NCBI GenBank assembly: GCA_905200315.1
Contig: CAJKKA010000019.1
Coordinates: forward strand, 1 to 19,447
Length of the DNA: 19,447 bases
Direction: 5' to 3'
Source of the DNA: an uncultured Clostridium sp.
GTDB lineage: Bacteria > Bacillota_A > Clostridia > TANB77 > CAG-508
Below, in pieces: positions 1 through 6,645 of the stretch. The translations under genes and the position numbers were made by a program. A model generated the notes under the pieces. It was not told the origin of the DNA. It searched no databases and worked only from the letters and a program-made list of their open reading frames with translations. Position 1 is the stretch's first letter, and every line of letters starts with the position of its first letter.

Positions 1-108
1 CTTATAACTTTCAACTGTTTTTATTTTGTTTTCTAACTCATTCTTTGCATTCTCAAACTCTTCTTTATTATGAAAAATATCTTCTAAATTCCATTCTAAA
101 TTACTCAT
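1..108 (-). CDS. pepF: Oligoendopeptidase F, N-terminal fragment (cut by window edge)
   Basis: Only the first 36 codons are present; the gene runs off the left edge. The peptide begins MSNLEWNLEDIFHNKEEFEN, the typical start of M3-family oligoendopeptidase F (W-x-L-E-D-I-F/Y near the N-terminus). These cytoplasmic zinc metallopeptidases cleave short peptides. The catalytic HExxH motif lies outside the window. The ATG overlaps the stop of the upstream membrane-protein gene by 8 bases (ATGAGTAA), so the two are probably translationally coupled. The family call rests on a short but characteristic stretch. Confidence 0.7.
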   Translation of the reverse strand, partial: MSNLEWNLEDIFHNKEEFENAKNELENKIKTVESYK

Positions 109-919
109 TTTCATCCTTCTTTCCTAATCTTTTAAAATTTTCCTTGGTTTCTTCAATGCTATCTTTTATATTATTTTTTGTGTCTTCTATATTTTCTTTT
201 ATTTCTCTAGTTGTATTTTCTACTTCTTTTTTTATTTTTTTCGTTTTTTGCTTAATTTTTATTTTTATAAATCTAATTGCAGGGTATGCATCTACCAATC
301 TTCTATTAAGAGCAGAAGATTTACCAAGAATAATTTCTTTAACCTTTTTAGTTATTTCTTCTGTGTTGTCTTCTTTGTTTTCATTATTTACAGCTTTTGT
401 TGTTTTTCTAATGTTCAATACAACAGTTAATGAAATAATATTATCTATTACATATATTCCAAGTATAACTCCAGATACAATATGTAAATATAATGTTGGA
501 ATCTTTTCATATAAACCTAAAAAGAATGGGTTTAATACATACATAATTAGGCAACCTAAAATTCCAAATGGAATAATTGTATTTAAGCATACTCTACCAT
601 TTATATTGTATTTTCTTTGACTATAATCCCACCATCTTGCATTAAATAATTTCTCCATAAAATAGCTTGTTAAATACTCTAATACACCACATACTAAAAT
701 TGCCATAAAAAATAGAACTACTGGATTAGCTGTAAAATACTGTAATAGCAGAGTAATTAAAATTCCTCCAAATCCATAAATTGAGCAACAAGGTCCAATT
801 AGAAAACCTCTATTAACAAATCTTTTTAATTCAATAAGTTTTCCTACAACTTCCATTGTCCAACCTATTACACTATATGTAATAAATAATAAAAAATATA
901 ATTCTATTGTTTGTATCAT
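101..919 (-). CDS. CmpB-type putative ABC transporter permease / multi-pass membrane protein with long charged C-terminal helix
   Basis: 272 residues. Residues 1-175 hold about five hydrophobic segments with the signature of the family usually annotated 'putative ABC transporter permease' (PF06541-like): VIGWTMEV near the start, RGFLIGPCCSIYGFGG at about 37-52, then EYLTSYFMEKLFNARWWDYS and N-x-x-GRVCLN. No ATP-binding partner is visible, so a transport role is only a family label. Residues 205-272 are highly charged and helical. Three 11-residue repeats beginning TTREIK, TKNNIK and TKENFK suggest an amphipathic or coiled-coil tail in the cytoplasm. AAGGAG lies 7 bases before the ATG. The stop overlaps the pepF start by 8 bases. 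Confidence 0.75.
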   Translation of the reverse strand: MIQTIELYFLLFITYSVIGWTMEVVGKLIELKRFVNRGFLIGPCCSIYGFGGILITLLLQYFTANPVVLFFMAILVCGVLEYLTSYFMEKLFNARWWDYSQRKYNINGRVCLNTIIPFGILGCLIMYVLNPFFLGLYEKIPTLYLHIVSGVILGIYVIDNIISLTVVLNIRKTTKAVNNENKEDNTEEITKKVKEIILGKSSALNRRLVDAYPAIRFIKIKIKQKTKKIKKEVENTTREIKENIEDTKNNIKDSIEETKENFKRLGKKDENE

Positions 920-997
920 TAGTTTTCTCCTTTTTTGTTTTTCATTATTTTATATTAATATATCTATTTTTACAATAGCTATTAAACATTTTTATGT

Positions 998-1003
998 TAT
1001 AAT
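998..1003 (+). promoter_or_regulatory. Extended -10 (TGTTATAAT) promoter giving a probable leaderless mRNA
   Basis: A consensus TATAAT preceded by TGT lies only six bases before the ATG at 1010. Normal start-site spacing would place +1 at or within a base or two of the initiation codon. No Shine-Dalgarno is present before the gene. TTTACA at 969-974 is too far away (23 bp) to be a good -35. The motif is seen; its use as a promoter is inferred. Confidence 0.5.
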
Positions 1004-1009
1004 GTATTT

Positions 1010-1927
1010 ATGGATAATGAGTTAAGATATAATAAATTAAATAGATTTTTGAAGAATAAATTTGGTGAAAAAGTTTTAAAAATATGTATTGATGGTGGTT
1101 TTACTTGTCCTAATAGAGATGGTAAAAAATCAACTTATGGTTGTATTTTTTGTAGTGAAAAAGGCTCTGGCGAACATATTAAAAAATATAATTCTATTTC
1201 TGAGCAAGCAGAAAATTATTTTAAAAGCTATAAAGCTGAACGTGCAAATAAATTTATTGCATATTTTCAAAACTACACAAATACCTACGATAGCATAGAA
1301 AATTTAAAAGAAAAATATGATAGTGCCTTAATAGATAAAAGAATTGTAGCATTAGCTGTTGCAACAAGACCAGATTGTATTACAGAAGATATCGCAAAAT
1401 TACTTTCATCATATTCAAAAAAATACTATGTATGGGTAGAACTTGGACTTCAAACTTCAAACGAAGAAACTGGAAAATTCATAAATAGATGCTATACAAA
1501 TTCAGATTTTACAAATGCAGTTAAAATATTAAACAAATATAATATTGATGTTGTATCTCACATTATGGTTGGACTGCCAAATGAAACTTTTGAAGATATA
1601 AGAAATACTGTAGAATTTATAAATATGCATAGTATTCAAGGACTAAAAATTCATTCTACTTATGTTGTTGAACATACACAATTATATAAATTATACAAAG
1701 AAGGAAATTATTCTCCTATTTCTTTAGAATACTATTTGGAATGTTTATGTTATATAATTACTCATATTTCACCCCAAATTGTAATTCATAGAATATCTGG
1801 AGATGCACCAAAAGATATTTTAGTTGCACCTAGCTGGAACTCGCATAAGAAATGGATTTTAAATAGATTTAATAAAAAAATGATAGACGAAAATTTATGG
1901 CAAGGAAAATTTTACGAAAAAAATTAA
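1010..1927 (+). CDS. TIGR01212-family radical SAM protein (YhcC/YtqA-like)
   Basis: 305 residues, normal length for the family. The radical SAM [4Fe-4S] site is the atypical long form of this family: Cys33 in GGFTCPNRDG and Cys45/Cys48 in YGCIFC. VWVELGLQTSNEETGKFINR and HIMVGLPNET are the expected later family motifs. The N-terminus (YNKLNRFLKNKFGEKV after six residues) fits this start, and no in-frame start lies upstream. These proteins bind SAM and a 4Fe-4S cluster. Their physiological substrate is not firmly established, so I assign no reaction. The gene seems to be transcribed from the -10 box at 998 without a leader. The phosphatase gene follows about 65 bp downstream but has its own -10. 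Confidence 0.88.
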   Translation: MDNELRYNKLNRFLKNKFGEKVLKICIDGGFTCPNRDGKKSTYGCIFCSEKGSGEHIKKYNSISEQAENYFKSYKAERANKFIAYFQNYTNTYDSIENLKEKYDSALIDKRIVALAVATRPDCITEDIAKLLSSYSKKYYVWVELGLQTSNEETGKFINRCYTNSDFTNAVKILNKYNIDVVSHIMVGLPNETFEDIRNTVEFINMHSIQGLKIHSTYVVEHTQLYKLYKEGNYSPISLEYYLECLCYIITHISPQIVIHRISGDAPKDILVAPSWNSHKKWILNRFNKKMIDENLWQGKFYEKN

Positions 1928-1957
1928 TATTTCTATAGATTTTTATTTATTTTAGTG

Positions 1958-1963
1958 TATAAT
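1958..1963 (+). promoter_or_regulatory. -10 box (TATAAT) before the PPP phosphatase gene
   Basis: A consensus TATAAT lies in the short gap after the radical SAM gene. It would give a leader of about 27 bases that contains AGAGGAGAT. No convincing -35 is visible at 16-18 bp. This is a moderate promoter candidate. Confidence 0.4.
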
Positions 1964-1996
1964 ATTTTTAGATTAACGAAAGAGGAGATTATGCCC

Positions 1997-3397
1997 ATGA
2001 GTCAATTCAAACCATTTTTAGATGCAATGGAAATAAATTTAAATAACAATGTTTTACCAGATAAAGCAACTGTTCAGTATATTTTAAGCAATCGCAATTT
2101 ACTTTCTAGTGATGAACAAAATAGATTTCAAAATATCTTCGATAATGTTAATGAGTTATTAAAAACTAAACATAAAACAGTTGATAAGGCATTAAAAACA
2201 ATTAATAAAAGTATCAAAAAAAACAAACCTGTTAATCAAGATTTAGTTAATATGATAATAGATGTAGCTGGTACAAATTATTTAACTAAATCTCAAAATG
2301 CAAAATTTACAGAACTTTTGCCTGAAATAAACCAAACTAGCAATTTACCAATAAAAACGAAAGAAAATATTTTTATGAAAATTCCTTTTGTTAATAAAAT
2401 TGTTAACCAAATAAAAACAAAAAGATTTAATTCACAATATAAAGATATTCCTGTACAAAAAGCTACACCTAATATATCTCAAAATATTGATATGGCTACA
2501 TCTACTAAAATACAAGATACAAAAAAATCTTTTGTACCAAAAGGTGATATTTATAAGCCTCAAACAATTGTAATTAGTGACTTACATGGTGATATGAATA
2601 GATGGAACACAATAAGAGAACACTTGCAAAAATATCCAAATACAAAATTTATAATTGAAGGCGATGCAATGGATAGAGGTGCTTATGGAATTGATATTCT
2701 ACTTGAAATAAAAGAATTATCGGACTCTGGTAAAGTTCAATATTTACCTGGAAACCATGACATTTTTACATATAATTATCTAAAATCTAAAAACACACCT
2801 TACACTGGGATTTATAACAATGCTCTTAAACATTTAGAATTTAATGGTGGAAAATCTACTATAGATGCTTTGGAAAATTTTGATTTTGTTGTTGACTCAG
2901 CCATAAAAAGTGGAAAATTGCATAACAGAATATCAAAGCAAGAATTAACCGATTGGCTTGGAAAACAGCCTATCCAAACATTAGCTTCTGAAAATAATAT
3001 TAATTATGCACTTGCACATGCCGTATTTGATTCAAAATTATACAATGAAGATAAGAATTTTAATATGGAAAAAGCTTATAATATTCAAACAAAACCACAA
3101 CCTACACCTGAAGAACAAGATAAACTAAACCGTTTTAATAACTGTATGTGGTATAGAGAACATGATAAAAACACACACTTTGCACCTCTTTCTTGGCCAA
3201 AAGATTTTCTAGTTGTTGTTGGTCATACTAAACAAAAAGAGGCAAATATTCAAAATATAGATGGAGATCCAAGAAAATCAATTGTATACATTGATTGTAA
3301 AAAAGGAAATTTTCAAGGTTTTAATTTAACAGAATCCAAACACGTATCACTTGAACAACAAAAAACTCAGGAACAAGAAAATAGCTTAGAAAAATAA
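1997..3397 (+). CDS. PPP-family (calcineurin-like) metallophosphatase with novel helical N-terminal domain
   Basis: 466 residues from the ATG at 1997, chosen because AGGAG ends 9 bases upstream; the ATG at 1991 (two residues longer) has only a 3-base gap. The C-terminal 280 residues contain the full set of PPP phosphatase metal and catalytic motifs: VISDLHGD (Asp195), EGDAMDRG (Asp223), LPGNHD (Asn253-His254), ALAHAVFD (His341) and VVGHT (His410). This predicts a two-metal phosphomonoesterase or Ser/Thr protein phosphatase in the cytosol. Residues 1-185 match no family I recognise. They are polar and helical and contain two weakly similar segments exactly 60 residues apart (17-52 and 77-112). 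No signal peptide is seen. The substrate is unknown. Confidence 0.82.
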   Translation: MSQFKPFLDAMEINLNNNVLPDKATVQYILSNRNLLSSDEQNRFQNIFDNVNELLKTKHKTVDKALKTINKSIKKNKPVNQDLVNMIIDVAGTNYLTKSQNAKFTELLPEINQTSNLPIKTKENIFMKIPFVNKIVNQIKTKRFNSQYKDIPVQKATPNISQNIDMATSTKIQDTKKSFVPKGDIYKPQTIVISDLHGDMNRWNTIREHLQKYPNTKFIIEGDAMDRGAYGIDILLEIKELSDSGKVQYLPGNHDIFTYNYLKSKNTPYTGIYNNALKHLEFNGGKSTIDALENFDFVVDSAIKSGKLHNRISKQELTDWLGKQPIQTLASENNINYALAHAVFDSKLYNEDKNFNMEKAYNIQTKPQPTPEEQDKLNRFNNCMWYREHDKNTHFAPLSWPKDFLVVVGHTKQKEANIQNIDGDPRKSIVYIDCKKGNFQGFNLTESKHVSLEQQKTQEQENSLEK

Positions 3398-3420
3398 AAA
3401 AAGTAATATGCTATAATACA

Positions 3421-3462
3421 AAAAACCCCTAATTATTTAATAAATAATTAGGGGTTTTTTTT
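3421..3462. terminator. Strong bidirectional rho-independent terminator
   Basis: A perfect 19-bp inverted repeat (3421-3439 and 3441-3459) with a CCCC/GGGG core is flanked by A-runs and T-runs. It can end the plus-strand phosphatase transcript and the converging Nudix transcript. Confidence 0.9.
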
Positions 3463-3530
3463 AATTACATAATTTTTGTTTATTTCATTAAATCTTTATC
3501 AATAATTTCGACATTTGCTCTATGTATATT

Positions 3531-3923
3531 CTATAAATTCATATCTTTTATAACTTGCATCATTATATCTTTTGATCTTTGATGAGTTATTCTTTCTACT
3601 GCTTTATTTACATCTACCCATTCCACATCGCTTACTTCTTCTATTTGAGGCTTATCTTCTCCTCCAATTTTTTCTCCAAGAAAATATATTACTGTTTTCA
3701 TCACATCTTCTTTTGGACTATATTCTGATATATATCTATTTTCTTTTTCAATTTTTATATCTATATTAGTTTCTTCCTTAACCTCTCTTATTGCTGTTTC
3801 AAACTCTGTTTCTCCTTCTTCAACATGACCTTTTGGGAAATCCCAATGCCCAGCATTATGTTTAACTAAAAGAACCTTTCCATCTTCTATTACAATAGCT
3901 CCACAAGATTTTTCATACTTCAT
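3531..3923 (-). CDS. Nudix hydrolase, Ap4A-hydrolase/MutT type
   Basis: 130 residues with a complete Nudix box at 32-54: G-x5-E-x7-REV-x-EE, read as GHVEEGETEFETAIREVKEE. The start YEKSCGAIVI and the W-D-F-P-K-G-H segment resemble bacterial asymmetric diadenosine tetraphosphate hydrolases. These split nucleoside diphosphates linked to another group in a Mg2+-dependent way. The exact substrate cannot be told from sequence. AGGAGG lies about 6 bases before the ATG. The gene is monocistronic and converges on the terminator at 3421-3462. After its TAG the same frame stays open for 16 more codons to a TAA. Confidence 0.88.
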   Translation of the reverse strand: MKYEKSCGAIVIEDGKVLLVKHNAGHWDFPKGHVEEGETEFETAIREVKEETNIDIKIEKENRYISEYSPKEDVMKTVIYFLGEKIGGEDKPQIEEVSDVEWVDVNKAVERITHQRSKDIMMQVIKDMNL

Positions 3924-4022
3924 TTCATTTCCTCCTAAATTTGTTTTTTCCTATTTTATAACAAATTAGTTTGAATTTCAAATAATTGATTGTTTGATGT
4001 AAATATTCGTATTTATAATTTC

Positions 4023-4078
4023 TTTTAATACGTAATGCCGCCGAGTAATTGAATAAATTTCATTATAATTATGTTTTT
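4023..4078. repeat. 56-bp direct repeat, copy 1
   Basis: It matches 4423-4478 at 53 of 56 positions (differences at 4032, 4037 and 4038). It contains CCGAGTAATTGAATAAATTT. It lies upstream of REP copy 1. A 17-base piece of its right end recurs at 11614-11630 beside REP copy 7. Confidence 0.9.
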
Positions 4079-4129
4079 TTATTTATGATTAATTTATTAT
4101 TTTGGCTTATATCACAAATTTTATATTGC

Positions 4130-4166
4130 GGGTCGTCGGGGACGCCGACCCCTACAACGTTTGACA
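4130..4166 (-). repeat. REP-like element 1
   Basis: On the minus strand it reads GTAG then GGGTCGGCG-TCCC-CGACGACCC, a 9-bp stem with one mismatch. The flank GTCAAACGTT lies just 5' of GTAG. The core is identical to element 4. Confidence 0.85.
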
Positions 4167-4182
4167 TTAATTTTTTTATAAA

Positions 4183-4354
4183 ATCTGAACAATAATTAAA
4201 AATCAATATTTCGAATGTGATTGGAGTGAGTGTATAGCTTCTTATTAAATTTAAATGAGGGCGCGTTTTGCGAGAGGCTCGTTTGAATTTCTATTAGAAG
4301 CTATAACGAACGTATTGAGCCGAGAAATATTTATTTTTAATTATTTTCAGATTA
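4183..4354. repeat. Long imperfect inverted repeat (MITE-like hairpin)
   Basis: The outer arms match well: TCTGAACAATAATTAAAAAT on the left against the complement of the right end. An inner pair, ATAGCTTCT, also matches with related flanks. The arms meet around 4262-4275. There is no coding capacity. CGAACGTAT..GAG in the right arm recurs at 11547-11560. Confidence 0.65.
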
Positions 4355-4379
4355 TGATATCTTATTTTTATAATCTTAT

Positions 4380-4402
4380 GGCGGTCAATGACCGCCGCTA
4401 CA
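4380..4402 (-). repeat. REP-like element 2
   Basis: On the minus strand GTAG-C is followed by GGCGGTC-ATT-GACCGCC, a perfect 7-bp stem. The GTCAAAC flank is missing. Confidence 0.8.
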
Positions 4403-4422
4403 TTATTACAATTTTAAAATTT

Positions 4423-4478
4423 TTTTAATACATAATTTCGCCGAGTAATTGAATAAATTTCATTATAATTATGTTTTT
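4423..4478. repeat. 56-bp direct repeat, copy 2
   Basis: Second copy of the 4023-4078 repeat, offset by exactly 400 bp. It is followed after about 22 bp by REP copy 3. A shared 20-base tail (TTAATTTTTTTATAAAATCT) lies after both REP copies, at 4167 and 4560. Confidence 0.9.
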
Positions 4479-4500
4479 ATTATATTATAAATTTTTTATT

Positions 4501-4539
4501 GCGGTCGGACAGAGACGTCCGCCCCTACATTGTTTGACA
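4501..4539 (-). repeat. REP-like element 3
   Basis: On the minus strand GTAG is followed by GGGCGGAC-GTCTCT-GTCCGACC with imperfect pairing. The flank GTCAAACAAT precedes it, as in element 4. Confidence 0.85.
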
Positions 4540-4583
4540 TATTATTTTATAAATATTCTTTAATTTTTTTATAAAATCTCAAC

Positions 4584-4619
4584 GGGTCGTCGGGGACGCC
4601 GACCCCTACATTGTTTGAC
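4584..4619 (-). repeat. REP-like element 4, directly after ptsI
   Basis: Its core is identical to element 1, and it has the flank GTCAAACAAT. It lies 10 bases after the ptsI stop, so it would fold at the 3' end of the fru-pts transcript, where no ordinary terminator is visible. Confidence 0.85.
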
Positions 4620-4628
4620 TCAATTATT

Positions 4629-6323
4629 TTATATTATAAAATTTGTGCATTCTTTTTCTATTTCCTTTGCAGTTGGTAAATTTAATATCTTTTCAGATAA
4701 TTCTTTACATTTTTCATATTTTAGATTACATATAATTTTTTTAGCTTTTAATATTTTTCTTGGATTCATTGAAAATTCATCTAATCCAAGTCCCAAAAGT
4801 AATGGTATATATCTTTCATCTCCAGCTGCTTCCCCACAAACTCCACAAAAAATATTATGCTTATGAGCTGCATCTATTGTATTTTTTATAAGCTTTATTA
4901 TAGATGAATTAAATTTATTATATAATTTAGCAACATTATCATTTCCTCTTTCTGCTGCTAACGTATATTGTATTAAATCGTTTGTGCCAATGCTAAAAAA
5001 GTCACATTCCTTTGCATACATTTCTGCATTAACTGCAACAGAGGGAACTTCTACCATTATTCCTACTTTAATATCATTATTAAATTTTATATGTTCTTGT
5101 TCTAATTCTTTTTTGGTTTCCTCTATTATTTGTTTTGCTTTTCTTAATTCTTCTATTGAAGAAATCATTGGAAGCATTATTGCTAAATTTCCATACATAC
5201 TAGCTCTTAAAATTGCTCTTAGTTGAGCTTTAAATAATGGTATATCTTCTAAACAAATTCGTATTGCTCTATAACCTAAAAATGGGTTTTCCTCTTTCTT
5301 TAGTTCTATTCCCTTTATATCTTTATCTCCACCAATATCTAAAGTTCTTATTATACTTAAATTCTTTTTCATTGTTTCTGCTACTCTTTTATATGCGATA
5401 AATTGTTGTTCTTCTGTTGGTACATTTTTTGTTTTCATATATAAAAATTCACTTCTAAGCAAACCTATTCCTTTAGAATTAACCTCTTCAACTAAATCTA
5501 AATCTTCTGTTGTTCCAATATTGCATACTACTTCTACCTTATGGTTATCCAATGTTACTGCATCTCTATCTAAAAATTTATTTAATTCATTTTTATTATT
5601 TTCAAATTCAACTGCCATATTCTTTAAGTTTTTAATTTCTTCTTTGCTTGGAGAATTATGCACTTCGCCTGTTTTTCCATTTATTGCAACATATTCTTTT
5701 TCTTTTAATATTTCTGAAGCATTTTCTATACTCATTATTGTAGGAATTTCATGGTTTCTTGCCATTATTACAACATGAGAAGTTTCTCCTCCAGTTTCTA
5801 ATATAATACCATTTAAATTAGCTAAATTGATATTTGCAGTATCAGATGTAGAAAGTTCTTTTGCAACTAATATTGTATTTTCTGGCAAGGTACTTAAATC
5901 TATTTTTTTTGTATTAGTAAGTTTTTCTAAAAGTTTATTTTTCATATCTAGAATATCATCTGCACGTTCAGATAAATATTTATCATCTATAGCTTTAAAC
6001 ATATTTGCAACTGTGTTAAATCCTTTTTCTGTTGCATATACACTGTTATATTTTTCCTCTTTAATTAATCTTAAGGTTTCATTAGTTAATGTTGGATCTT
6101 CCAATATTAAGCTATATGCTTTCATTATTTCTTGTTCTGTACCTGTTAAATTTTCTGATATTTCTTCTATTTCATCTTTCAACTTTTCAAGAGCAAATTT
6201 AAAATTTTTAAGTTCATTTTCTACATCATGAATTTTATAATTACTTATTTGAATATCATCTTTTTTTATAATTTTAACATATCCAAACGCAATCCCCTCA
6301 GATACACCTTTTCCCTGTAGCAT
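4629..6323 (-). CDS. ptsI: PTS enzyme I (phosphoenolpyruvate-protein phosphotransferase)
   Basis: 564 residues, normal for enzyme I. It takes phosphate from PEP and passes it to HPr in the cytosol. The phospho-His is His183 in GGETSHVVIMARNHEIP. The C-terminal PEP-binding half shows LLRSEFLYM, FLGYRAIRICL, MLPMISS, FFSIGTNDLIQYTLA and the catalytic-Cys segment GVCGEAAGD. The start at 6323 is preferred because AAAGGAG lies 7 bases upstream and MLQGKGVSEGIAFG is the usual N-terminus; an in-frame ATG 15 codons upstream lacks support. It lies 65 bp after ptsH and is the last gene of the fruK-fruA-ptsH-ptsI operon. Confidence 0.96.
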   Translation of the reverse strand: MLQGKGVSEGIAFGYVKIIKKDDIQISNYKIHDVENELKNFKFALEKLKDEIEEISENLTGTEQEIMKAYSLILEDPTLTNETLRLIKEEKYNSVYATEKGFNTVANMFKAIDDKYLSERADDILDMKNKLLEKLTNTKKIDLSTLPENTILVAKELSTSDTANINLANLNGIILETGGETSHVVIMARNHEIPTIMSIENASEILKEKEYVAINGKTGEVHNSPSKEEIKNLKNMAVEFENNKNELNKFLDRDAVTLDNHKVEVVCNIGTTEDLDLVEEVNSKGIGLLRSEFLYMKTKNVPTEEQQFIAYKRVAETMKKNLSIIRTLDIGGDKDIKGIELKKEENPFLGYRAIRICLEDIPLFKAQLRAILRASMYGNLAIMLPMISSIEELRKAKQIIEETKKELEQEHIKFNNDIKVGIMVEVPSVAVNAEMYAKECDFFSIGTNDLIQYTLAAERGNDNVAKLYNKFNSSIIKLIKNTIDAAHKHNIFCGVCGEAAGDERYIPLLLGLGLDEFSMNPRKILKAKKIICNLKYEKCKELSEKILNLPTAKEIEKECTNFII

Positions 6324-6388
6324 TAATTTTCTCCTTTCAAAAAAATATAAAAATTCAACATCTGACATAATTTTATTTATAGTTAATG

Positions 6389-6637
6389 TTATTCAATTAT
6401 TCTAGTTATTTCCTCCATTGCCTTTTCTTCATTTTCTCCATTACATAATATTTCAACATTTGTATTTTGAGTAATTCCTAAACTCATTATCATTAAAGGC
6501 ATTTTTGCATTTATAATTTTATTGTTTGCTTTTATATTTACATCACAATTATATTTATTAGCAATTTTTGAAATTTCGGTTGCTGGTCTTGCATGCAACC
6601 CTTCATTACTTGTTATTTTTACATTTTTTTTAATCAT
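6389..6637 (-). CDS. ptsH: HPr phosphocarrier protein lacking regulatory Ser46
   Basis: 82 residues. The active-site His15 lies in GLHARPAT. HPr receives phosphate from enzyme I and passes it to the IIA domain of FruA. Aligned without gaps to Bacillus HPr, Lys45 and the MSLGI at 51-55 are kept, but position 46 is Met, not Ser (AKMPLMIMSLGI instead of LKSIMGVMSLGI). HPr kinase could therefore not phosphorylate it at the usual site. The start at 6637 is set by AGGTGAT five bases upstream, which overlaps the fruA stop. A further in-frame ATG seven codons upstream lies inside fruA and is unlikely to be used. Confidence 0.93.
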   Translation of the reverse strand: MIKKNVKITSNEGLHARPATEISKIANKYNCDVNIKANNKIINAKMPLMIMSLGITQNTNVEILCNGENEEKAMEEITRIIE

Positions 6638-6645
6638 TTTATCAC

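Larger units (their letters stand above)
3924..4628. other. 705-bp gene-free, repeat-rich interval
   Basis: No credible gene was found on either strand. The interval holds four REP-like palindromes (4130, 4380, 4501, 4584), a 56-bp direct repeat with copies exactly 400 bp apart, and a roughly 170-bp imperfect inverted repeat (4183-4354). The palindromes are GC-rich islands in otherwise extremely AT-rich DNA. No standard terminator follows ptsI; the REP hairpin at 4584 lies 10 bases beyond its stop. Confidence 0.85.

Noticed and set aside
45..620. 191-residue plus-strand ORF opposite the CmpB-type gene
   Set aside because: It is a low-complexity Phe/Leu/Ser translation of the antisense of an AT-rich gene, with no ribosome site or family match.
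4160..4186. TTGACA next to several REP copies as outward promoters
   Set aside because: Spacing to the nearest TATAAA/TATAAT is 8-14 bp in each copy, too short for a sigma-A promoter. TTTGACA is better seen as part of the element flank.
4130..4619. Possible CRISPR array in the repeat-rich gap
   Set aside because: Repeats are few, differ in sequence, are unevenly spaced and have no cas genes nearby.
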